8,159 nucleotides of DNA from Candidatus Latescibacterota bacterium (GTDB lineage: Bacteria; Latescibacterota; UBA2968). The position numbers were made by a program, and so were the translations under genes. Under the pieces are notes generated by a model that saw only the letters and a list, made by a program, of their open reading frames with translations, made no database searches and was not told the origin of the DNA. The stretch is from positions 1 through 8,159 of the forward strand of contig JABIFK010000454.1 in the NCBI GenBank assembly GCA_018650745.1, written 5' to 3'. Shown piece by piece: positions 1 to 5,727 of this stretch; the first letter of the stretch is position 1; each line of letters starts with the position of its first letter.

Positions 1-99
1 TATCTTTAATCGTCCAGATCAACCGTGCGATTTACACAGCACATCATCCAACACCCACTTCGCAGATTTTCAAATCAATAGCACACGCTTGGAGAGAAT

Positions 100-1593
100 A
101 TGGCTGACAACAAATCTCATACACAGAATACAGAAACAACCGAACAGCGTCCAAACATCCTGCTCATCACACTCGACGACATGGGCCCAACTGCTGGATG
201 TTGGGGCGATCATACCGTTCCAACACCCAACATCGATCGCTTAGCTGCCGAAGGCATCTGCTTCACGCGCGGTTATACCACACATTCATCGTGCAGCCCA
301 GCACGCAGCAGCCTTTATACCGGCCTCTACACACATCAAAACGGTCACTACGGTTTGGGCCATCGCGGTTATCAACTGCACCGTGGCGTACCGACCCTCC
401 CAGCTCTATTGCAGCAAGCCGGTTATCGAACGTGCGCCATTGGAAAAGTCCACGTCGAACCCGCCGAAGCCCTTCCCTTTGAAACCGAGTGGGAACCCAA
501 AGGCATGAGCCGCCGCGATGTACATGCCTACCCCAAAAACATCGAACGCTTTATCGATGATACAGGCGACACCCCTTGGTTCGCCCTCTGCTCCCTCGGT
601 GATCCCCACCGCGCGTACAAAGGCCAAGAACATGGCCTGCCCGAAAAAATGCTGGATGCCGATGATGTCACACCCTTTCCCTCACACGGAGAACTCGACA
701 CACCCGAAATGCGCCAAGAAGTTGCCGGTTATTACAACGCAGTAAAACGCATCGACATCGCCGTTGGCCTCATGATGGAAATGCTCGAACGCAAAGGTCT
801 TAGCGAAAAAACCCTCGTGATGTTCACCAGCGACCATGGCCCACCCTTTGCACGCGGCAAAACAACCACCTATGAATTTGGTACACGCGTCCCTTACATC
901 GTTCGCTGGCCAAGCCAAGTCGCTCCCGGACAAGTGCGCGATAACTTTGTTATCCATGTCGATGTCATGCCCACAGTGCTCGAAGTCGCAGGCGTATCTC
1001 TTCCAAGCATTCAAGCCGGTCGATCACTTGTCCCGCTATTCAACGGCGACGACGCACCCTGGCGCGACGCGCTCTTCACTGAATTCACAGCTCACGGAGC
1101 AGGTTTTGCACCACAACGCACCGTAAGAACAGATCGCTATAAACTCATCCACAATCTTCGCCCAGGCCACCCCAAACCCGGCGTTACGGTCGACGGCAGT
1201 GAAGTGCGCCAAGCACTTTCAGACCCCAAATGGACAGACACACACATCGAACGCGTCTTCCAACGCATCGATAACCCCGTAGAATTCGAACTCTACGACC
1301 TCGAAAACGACACCATAGAACACCACAATCTCGCGGGTGACAGCGCACTCGCCGATATCGAAGCCGATCTGAAAGCACGACTTTTCGCGTGGCGTCAAGA
1401 AACATTCGACCCACTTCTCGACAACGCATACTTCGAGCGCCTCAAAACACATACAGATGACCACCAAACAGCCATCAAACAAGCAACCAAAACGGCACAA
1501 TCAAAGGACCAAGACCCGCCCTACAACCGCATTGATATGATACCCTTCCAAGAAGATTGGCCGCCACCCTGGGCCCGTAAAATTGACGCCTAA
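100..1593 (+). CDS. Formylglycine sulfatase, N-sulfoglucosamine sulfohydrolase (heparan N-sulfatase)-like
   Basis: This 497-residue type I sulfatase should hydrolyse a sulfate ester or sulfamate using a formylglycine made from Cys65 in the signature CSPAR (65-69). Metal-site residues are visible as Asp26-Asp27 in LITLDD and Asp245-His246 in TSDHG. Lys116 and His118 (GKVHV), His170 (DPHR) and Lys254 (GKTTTYEFGTRVP) are the other usual active-site positions. The stretches SSCSPARSSLYTGLYTHQNG, AIGKVHV and DPHR resemble human SGSH, so heparan N-sulfatase-like activity is my best guess; related arylsulfatases are the alternative. The protein starts with a polar segment and has no signal peptide, which suggests cytoplasmic action on imported sugars. 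The start is supported by GGAG at 91-94, five bases before ATG. No formylglycine-generating or anSME maturase lies in the window. The gene strongly prefers GAA over GAG (28 of 30 Glu codons, hand count). The sulfatase family is near certain; the substrate is inferred. Confidence 0.93.
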   Translation: MADNKSHTQNTETTEQRPNILLITLDDMGPTAGCWGDHTVPTPNIDRLAAEGICFTRGYTTHSSCSPARSSLYTGLYTHQNGHYGLGHRGYQLHRGVPTLPALLQQAGYRTCAIGKVHVEPAEALPFETEWEPKGMSRRDVHAYPKNIERFIDDTGDTPWFALCSLGDPHRAYKGQEHGLPEKMLDADDVTPFPSHGELDTPEMRQEVAGYYNAVKRIDIAVGLMMEMLERKGLSEKTLVMFTSDHGPPFARGKTTTYEFGTRVPYIVRWPSQVAPGQVRDNFVIHVDVMPTVLEVAGVSLPSIQAGRSLVPLFNGDDAPWRDALFTEFTAHGAGFAPQRTVRTDRYKLIHNLRPGHPKPGVTVDGSEVRQALSDPKWTDTHIERVFQRIDNPVEFELYDLENDTIEHHNLAGDSALADIEADLKARLFAWRQETFDPLLDNAYFERLKTHTDDHQTAIKQATKTAQSKDQDPPYNRIDMIPFQEDWPPPWARKIDA

Positions 1594-1654
1594 AAGCCGT
1601 AGCCGATCTCGTCGCCCACTCCACGATCAACAGTGGGCTCTTCTGTTAAACAAA

Positions 1655-1684
1655 AAGGGCCTCGGAAAAATATCCGAGGCCCTT
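1655..1684. terminator. Bidirectional intrinsic terminator between convergent genes
   Basis: A perfect 12-bp stem pairs 1655-1666 with 1673-1684 around a six-base loop and includes the GC-rich core GGGCCTCGG/CCGAGGCCC. Read on the minus strand, the hairpin is followed by TTTTTGTTTAA, a good U tract for ending the PhyH gene, whose stop lies just upstream. On the plus strand the following sequence (TTATCTGTTCT) is only moderately T-rich. The position between the ends of the sulfatase and PhyH genes fits a shared terminator, stronger in the minus direction. Confidence 0.88.
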
Positions 1685-1711
1685 ATCTGTTCTAAATTCT
1701 GTTTCTATCGC

Positions 1712-2563
1712 TTATTCAATTCTGGGGTTGTGCTCTGGCAAGTATTCAACATCCGTGCGATCCCAAACATTACGACCATGTACAGCGTGAATGCCAAGAA
1801 GCTGCCGCTTTAACGGTGTATCTGCCCATTTTACCATCGCTGGAGGTGGCGGCTCAGCATTCCATTTTTTTATGAAGAACGGCATATACCCGAAGATCAC
1901 CAATTTGCGATCTAGGTCGCTGGTATTGACCATCCCCGTGTGCCAAGCGGTGGTTTCCCAGAGAATGGCATCGCCCGCTTTCATCGTCATTTTTTTGTAA
2001 CCAGGCATGTCCGTCAAATTCTCTCGTGTATAGGCATCTCTCGGAGGCCCCTCGGGATTGTTCTGGGTACCCGGCACTAGGCTGAAGCAACCTTGGTCTT
2101 CACCGATATCCTCAACGGCATAAAAACACTTAACCTTGAGCACAAACTGAGGATGCTTCCACGGCGGCCAATCACGGTGCCATCCTGTATGGGCTTTGGT
2201 ACCCGCGTGATGGTTGTGATACAGCATCTCCATCACTTGATAATCTGGCCCCACAGTCTCGGCAACCAATGGAACCATCTTCGGATTATTCGCCAAGTCA
2301 AGAATGGTTGTGTCCCAATCGTAATTGGGTCTGATGGTGTGCGCGTTCTCACTGTTGCCGTACCCACCCCGAAATTCACCTGAAGCAAGCATGGCTTCCC
2401 AATCTGCTCGCCCCTCTGCCTCAGCCCGATGAAAAGCCTCTTGAATCTTTTCGATCCCAATCGGCTCTGCTGCATTCTCAATGATGATATATCCATGCTC
2501 ATCAAAGTGTGTGCGTTGTTCTTCAGACAAACCAGGATAAATTTCTTCTGCTACCGCTTCCAT
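1712..2563 (-). CDS. Phytanoyl-CoA dioxygenase (PhyH) family Fe(II)/2-oxoglutarate oxygenase
   Basis: This 283-residue protein is a double-stranded beta-helix oxygenase of the PhyH family, which couples 2-oxoglutarate decarboxylation to hydroxylation of a small molecule. The iron-binding triad is visible as His129-x-Asp131 in TGWHRDW and His208 in TAWHTG. Arg219, eleven residues after the distal His, is placed to bind the 2-oxoglutarate carboxylate. The N-terminal LSEEQRTHFDEHGYIIIENA segment (13-32) is the usual PhyH opening, and FSLVPGTQNNPEG (160-172) corresponds to the conserved VPGSH region. Length is typical. GGAGG lies five bases before the ATG, a strong ribosome site that fixes the start. 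The gene converges on the sulfatase and is divergent from the decayed lyase. The substrate cannot be predicted: bacterial members act on very diverse compounds and the name does not imply phytanoyl-CoA. Several extra histidines (116, 118, 119, 125) precede the HxD motif. Confidence 0.92.
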   Translation of the reverse strand: MEAVAEEIYPGLSEEQRTHFDEHGYIIIENAAEPIGIEKIQEAFHRAEAEGRADWEAMLASGEFRGGYGNSENAHTIRPNYDWDTTILDLANNPKMVPLVAETVGPDYQVMEMLYHNHHAGTKAHTGWHRDWPPWKHPQFVLKVKCFYAVEDIGEDQGCFSLVPGTQNNPEGPPRDAYTRENLTDMPGYKKMTMKAGDAILWETTAWHTGMVNTSDLDRKLVIFGYMPFFIKKWNAEPPPPAMVKWADTPLKRQLLGIHAVHGRNVWDRTDVEYLPEHNPRIE

Positions 2564-2803
2564 ATCTTCCTCCAGTCATGAGGCCATCTTGACCTTTGTA
2601 ATTTATTCGTGGTATTTGCCGCTCCGGTGTCATACATCACAATGTCCCCCAAAATAGCATTTCCGACGTTTCCCTTCAAGCTTTATATTGTGGATACCTT
2701 TACCAGATTTAAAATGCGTCATTATTTTTCAATACCAAATCCCTAAAGACATCCCATTGTCACAAGGAACTTCTGACTACAGGTATTCGTCTTTCATTCT
2801 TGA
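2564..2803. other. Divergent intergenic region, promoter not resolved
   Basis: These 240 bases separate the minus-strand PhyH gene from the plus-strand lyase remnant and are AT-rich in 2690-2750. The PhyH promoter should lie here, in addition to its ribosome site at 2569-2573. I looked for paired -35/-10 hexamers on both strands. On the minus strand TTGAAA and TATAAA can be read, but neither has a partner at 16-18 bp. No convincing promoter, operator palindrome, RNA gene or ORF is visible. Confidence 0.4.
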
Positions 2804-3226
2804 TTGAGGATCTTAACCTTGACCACCAATTCCACAACCACACGCCCCATGATTTGGGTGACACCAGAGGACCACGCACCCATCTGGGAAAAAATCAAAT
2901 CCCAGCCCTGGGCTTCAGATTCTTTCAATACCATGCAAAAACGAGTTGAAGATGCTGTCCACCAACACCAACAAAACTCAGATACCTTTCTTCGCGGACT
3001 CCCGTTGCTTGAAAACATTGTGCGCACATCATCAAAAACCGGATACTATGTTGATGTGTTTCGTTCAAAGTCTGAGCACGCGGATCAATTCCACGATTAC
3101 CTGTATCACAACATCGGTGATGCCATTCACATCTCATCAGACCAAGGCAATCTGCCCTTAACCGATTCACCCGATCGCTTCGTGCCTGCTGATGGCACGC
3201 AATGGGTACAAAACAAATTTGGATAA
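2804..3226 (+). pseudogene. Heparinase II/III-like polysaccharide lyase remnant with internal deletion
   Basis: This 140-codon frame seems to join two non-adjacent parts of a heparinase II/III-type lyase, a family normally of several hundred residues. Residues 15-72 (RPMIWVTPEDHAPIWEKI, then QPWA and a helical stretch) look like the start of the mature enzyme's alpha-helical toroid. From about residue 76, the stretch GYYVDVFRSKSEHADQFHDY followed by LYHNIG looks like the C-terminal beta-sandwich domain, where GYYVD-FR and HDY-YHN patterns are common. The catalytic toroid region between them is absent, which implies a large in-frame deletion near 3022-3035. The first codon follows a TGA at 2801. 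No ATG has a ribosome site; TTG at 2819 has GAGGA eight bases upstream, and the first ATG is at 2849. No secretion signal is seen. The remnant is not expected to be active. A novel small protein is the alternative, less likely because both halves resemble known lyase segments. Family assignment is from memory of motifs. Confidence 0.6.
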
Positions 3227-3381
3227 TGATTCAGCTTCGTTATGGTTCACTGGATCTCACTTCGGTCTCAGAGTCTCCCATAGCTGCGTCAGTTGATTTA
3301 ACCCAAGACACACCAACCCTAATTGCTACTGCCCCAGCAAAACTCCAATTATCCGATGGCAGGCTTGTTCCATCCCTGTAG
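3226..3381 (+). pseudogene. Possible continuation of the lyase remnant (51-codon frame)
   Basis: This short frame starts with an ATG sharing its A with the TAA of the preceding frame (TAATG, 3224-3228). Its product, about 51 residues, carries ATAPAKLQLSDGRLVPSL near the end, which looks like beta-sandwich strands, as in C-terminal domains of polysaccharide lyases. I read it as a further frameshifted or deleted fragment of the same broken gene rather than an independent gene, because it has no ribosome site of its own and resembles no complete small protein I recognise. Translational coupling through TAATG remains possible. Confidence 0.35.
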
Positions 3382-3451
3382 GATTAGCTTTGAAATGGAT
3401 GCTCACGCTTGCTGAACCATTAAAATAGCTTCGAGTTTATGCAACCACAAA

Positions 3452-3471
3452 TCGAACAGTCCCAAGTTCGA
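3452..3471. promoter_or_regulatory. Short inverted repeat upstream of mbfA, candidate operator
   Basis: TCGAAC (3452-3457) and GTTCGA (3466-3471) form a 6-bp inverted repeat with an eight-base spacer, 42 bases before the mbfA start. A related CTTCGAGTTT lies at 3429-3438. In alphaproteobacteria mbfA is controlled by the iron regulator Irr, but this sequence is not an obvious match to the Irr box as I know it. A repeat this short may be chance. Confidence 0.25.
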
Positions 3472-3513
3472 AATAAATAACAATCGGCAAAACCACACAA
3501 AGGAGATAACACG

Positions 3514-4491
3514 ATGTTTCCAGGTGTATCCAATAGAAAGCGCTTTTCAGATCTGTCCGAGCAAGAAGTCCTTGCCCTCGCAATCGCGTCTGAGGAAGAC
3601 GATGGACGCATTTATCTCAACTATGCCGAGAGCCTCCGCGAGGACTATCCTGAATCAGCCAGGGTGTTTGAAGAGATGGCAGAGGAAGAGGATGAGCATC
3701 GACGGCGTCTGATCGAGGAACATCGCAGACGATTTGGAGAGGTCATCCCCCTCATCCGGCGTGAACACGTCGCTGGCTTCTACAACCGCCGGCCGGTCTG
3801 GCTTGTGGAAAATCTCGGGCTGGAGCGAATGCGCGAAGAAGCAGCACAGATGGAAAAAGATGCGGGACAATTCTACCTCAAGGCTGCTCAGCGTGCGTCA
3901 GATGCAGGAACACGCAAGCTTCTGGGTGATCTGGCGGTTGAAGAAGCCGACCACCAAAAAACAGCTGTTCAGTTAGAAAAAGACATCCTAATCGACGAAA
4001 CCAGATTACAAGAGGATACAACTGCGAGACGTCAATTCATCTTGACCTGGGTTCAGCCAGGGTTGGCCGGTCTGATGGATGGATCTGTTTCTACTTTGGC
4101 ACCAATATTTGCGACAGCCTTTGCGACCCATGACACTTGGACGACCTTCTTGGTCGGCCTCGCTGCATCTGTCGGCGCAGGCATCTCTATGGGTTTCACC
4201 GAAGCGGCCTCTGACGACGGCGAACTATCTGGGCGAGGATCACCGTTCAAACGGGGAATTTCTGCTGGTGTGATGACCACTGTCGGCGGGCTCGGACACG
4301 CCCTACCCTATCTGATCCCACACTTCGATACGGCAACAATGGTCGCCATCGTCATCGTCTTCGTCGAGCTCTGGGCAATCGCCTGGATTCAGAAGCAGTT
4401 TATGGAAACACCTTTCTGGCGTGCCGCACTTCAAGTCGTACTGGGAGGCGCTCTCGTCTTCGCAGCCGGCGTAATCATCGGAGGCGCTTGA
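3514..4491 (+). CDS. mbfA: MbfA-like membrane-bound ferritin: rubrerythrin domain fused to VIT1/CCC1 transporter
   Basis: This 325-residue protein closely follows the architecture of MbfA, an iron exporter that protects alphaproteobacteria from iron and peroxide stress. Residues 10-160 are a rubrerythrin/ferritin-like four-helix bundle with di-iron ligand candidates Glu27-Glu28, Glu58/Glu59 with His62 (EEEDEH), Glu108-Glu109/Glu114, and Glu143-Glu144 with His147 (EEADH). Residues 170-325 form a VIT1/CCC1-type membrane domain with segments beginning FILTWVQPGLAGLMDG, TTFLVGLAASVGAGISMGF, KRGISAGVMTTVGGLGHAL, MVAIVIVFVELWAIAW and AALQVVLGGALVFAAGVII. The opening FSDLSEQEVLALAIASEEDDGRIY is the family's standard N-terminus and the length is normal. 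AGGAG at 3501-3505 sits eight bases before ATG. The gene appears monocistronic between two gene wrecks. It uses GAG for 13 of 31 Glu codons against 2 of 30 in the sulfatase, which hints at a separate origin. Function is known for the family; expression control here is not evident. Confidence 0.93.
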   Translation: MFPGVSNRKRFSDLSEQEVLALAIASEEDDGRIYLNYAESLREDYPESARVFEEMAEEEDEHRRRLIEEHRRRFGEVIPLIRREHVAGFYNRRPVWLVENLGLERMREEAAQMEKDAGQFYLKAAQRASDAGTRKLLGDLAVEEADHQKTAVQLEKDILIDETRLQEDTTARRQFILTWVQPGLAGLMDGSVSTLAPIFATAFATHDTWTTFLVGLAASVGAGISMGFTEAASDDGELSGRGSPFKRGISAGVMTTVGGLGHALPYLIPHFDTATMVAIVIVFVELWAIAWIQKQFMETPFWRAALQVVLGGALVFAAGVIIGGA

Positions 4492-4539
4492 TTAGAGATG
4501 CCTATTGGGTTACCTCTAAAAAGGCGCGACGACCGTTGA

Positions 4540-4725
4540 AGAGACAGAGCCGAAGCGTTTGCCAAATTGGCTATGGGATACAAAGAAAGCCTTCCCGAAG
4601 GTGATGCCTGGCCAACGGATGAACCAGGTTTATTCTCTGCAGATTACATGTATGGTGCCGCTGGCATCGGTCATTATTTTTTAAGAGTGTGGAAGCCCAG
4701 TGAAATTTTGATGCCGCTCATGTAA
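4540..4725 (+). pseudogene. C-terminal remnant of a LanC-like (lanthionine synthetase C-like) protein
   Basis: After a TGA at 4537-4539 there are 61 open codons ending at TAA 4723. The product contains WPTDEPGLFSADYMYGAAGI and then GHYFLRVWKPSEILMPLM. The pattern Ser-x-Asp-Tyr-Met-x-Gly-Ala-Ala-Gly-Ile-Gly followed by a Leu-Arg helix is typical of the last toroid repeat of LanC-like proteins, and an ending like LLMPL is common in that family. Full proteins have about 400 residues with zinc ligands (Cys, Cys-His) further upstream; none of that is present. No start codon with a ribosome site precedes it (the first in-frame ATG is at 4573). I interpret it as the tail of a truncated gene, with the break near the mbfA end. 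The family match is from motif recognition, so a chance resemblance cannot be excluded, but the length and position of the match make that unlikely. Confidence 0.6.
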
Positions 4726-4737
4726 TCCTGTTAATCA

Positions 4738-4765
4738 TTCAATAAATCGTCACGATTCATAAGAT
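4738..4765 (+). promoter_or_regulatory. Candidate weak promoter with internal palindrome before the PhyH/UxuA-like operon
   Basis: A perfect short palindrome AATCG-TCA-CGATT lies at 4745-4757, 30 bases before the second PhyH start. A -10-like TAAGAT follows at 4760-4765, and a poor -35-like TTCAAT lies 16 bp upstream at 4738-4743, so the palindrome would occupy the promoter spacer as an operator might. The hexamers are weak and the assignment is tentative. Confidence 0.25.
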
Positions 4766-4787
4766 CAAATACTGGAGCACAAGCCTG

Positions 4788-5660
4788 ATGGATACCCCAA
4801 CGTCTAAAAAAATAGAATCCTACGCCACACAGTTGAAAGCCGAAGGATGGTGCTTGGTCGAAGGCGTCATTCCAGATGATCGCGTCGAAGATTTACGAGA
4901 CCATGTCGTACAGGGGCATAAAAGCGCCTTGCAGTATTACGAAAGCATCGGCGGTTCTCTCGGGTTCCAAACAGGTCCAAACGAAGAAGTAGGCAAAAAT
5001 GCAGTTGCTTTTGTACCGCGGCTTGCGACTTACTTTGGTGACGAACGGGTGGTGGGCATTGCGAAAACAATGCTGGACGTGCACATACGCATTTCACAGA
5101 CGGAGTTTAAAACACGCCAAGCCGGTGATACAAAACTGAACCATCGCGCATTTCACACAGATTTCCCGCACGACCTAACAGACAAAGAGCAGGCGGGCGC
5201 GGTGATGATGCCATTCCCAAACACGACGATGAGCCTGACCGTTCTTTGGATTCTGTCGCCGTTTTCGCCTGAAAATGGTGGGACCTGGGTTGTGCCACGC
5301 AGCCACCTGGACGTAAGGAATCCGCGCAGCCATTTAGACCCGCGAAACCCACCCGAGCTGTACGATGAAATTCCAGCAAATGCTTCGATCCCCGGAGAAA
5401 TACAGCTCACAGGCCCTGCAGGCAGTGCCGTGATACTCGACAGTCGCATTTGGCACTCGGCAGCAAGCAACCCAAGCAATAAACCTCGCGTCACAATGCT
5501 AACGCGGTATGCACCGTGGTGGCTCAGCGTAGAATTTGGTGGGCGAAACAATGCGAGGGTCCCAAAAGAAGTATTTGAAGCATTCCCCGACAGCGTAAAA
5601 GATCTATACAGACATCGTGTCGAAGGTGAAGACGATCCTATTCGCAAGTATAAAAAGTGA
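4788..5660 (+). CDS. Phytanoyl-CoA dioxygenase (PhyH) family oxygenase with internal tandem duplication
   Basis: A second Fe(II)/2-oxoglutarate oxygenase, 290 residues, is clearly divergent from the one at 1712-2563. The iron triad is His123-x-Asp125 (FHTDFPHD) and His223 (RIWHSA); Arg234, eleven residues on, is the expected 2-oxoglutarate ligand. The N-terminus LKAEGWCLVEGVIPDDRVEDL (16-36) is the standard PhyH entry helix-strand, and GGTWVVPRSH (164-173) is the conserved strand before the insert. Directly after it, SHLDVRNPR (172-180) is repeated as SHLDPRNPP (181-189), an in-frame 27-bp tandem duplication that has since diverged mostly at synonymous sites. GGAG at 4774-4777 is ten bases before ATG, a moderate ribosome site. 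The gene ends 67 bases before the UxuA-like gene on the same strand with no convincing terminator between, so co-transcription is likely. Both might act on one sugar-acid-like substrate, but that is inference. The substrate is unknown. Confidence 0.92.
   Translation: MDTPTSKKIESYATQLKAEGWCLVEGVIPDDRVEDLRDHVVQGHKSALQYYESIGGSLGFQTGPNEEVGKNAVAFVPRLATYFGDERVVGIAKTMLDVHIRISQTEFKTRQAGDTKLNHRAFHTDFPHDLTDKEQAGAVMMPFPNTTMSLTVLWILSPFSPENGGTWVVPRSHLDVRNPRSHLDPRNPPELYDEIPANASIPGEIQLTGPAGSAVILDSRIWHSAASNPSNKPRVTMLTRYAPWWLSVEFGGRNNARVPKEVFEAFPDSVKDLYRHRVEGEDDPIRKYKK
5301..5354 (+). repeat. 27-bp in-frame tandem duplication within the PhyH gene
   Basis: Units 5301-5327 and 5328-5354 encode SHLDVRNPR and SHLDPRNPP. 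Seven of nine residues are identical, while codons for His, Leu, Arg, Asn and Pro differ at synonymous positions (CAC/CAT, CTG/TTA, AGG/CGA, AAT/AAC, CCG/CCA). The duplication is therefore not recent or an assembly stutter. It lies in the loop after the conserved WVVPRSH strand, near the active-site mouth in this fold. Confidence 0.8.
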
Positions 5661-5727
5661 ACCACAACAAAAGATGCGTCTTTTATATAATTGAAAGACA
5701 AGTCTATTCCCTAAGAAGAGAACAGCA

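Noticed and set aside
682..1014. 110-codon minus-strand frame inside the sulfatase
   Set aside because: It overlaps conserved sulfatase sequence including the TSDHG motif and has a low-complexity, non-protein-like translation.
1583..1813. 76-codon plus-strand frame after the sulfatase
   Set aside because: It runs through the terminator hairpin and the antisense end of the PhyH gene; no ribosome site or domain was seen.
5669..5684. AAAAGA-TGCG-TCTTTT hairpin between the second PhyH gene and the UxuA-like gene
   Set aside because: The stem is only six mostly A-T pairs with no following T run; too weak to call a terminator, so the operon reading stands.
5686..5691. Perfect TATAAT hexamer before the UxuA-like gene
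   Set aside because: No -35-like hexamer lies 16-18 bp upstream, and it sits in AT-rich DNA where such a match is expected by chance.
5153..5701. 182-codon open frame on the minus strand across the second PhyH gene
   Set aside because: It is antisense to a gene with intact catalytic residues, has no recognisable domain, and is a codon-bias shadow.
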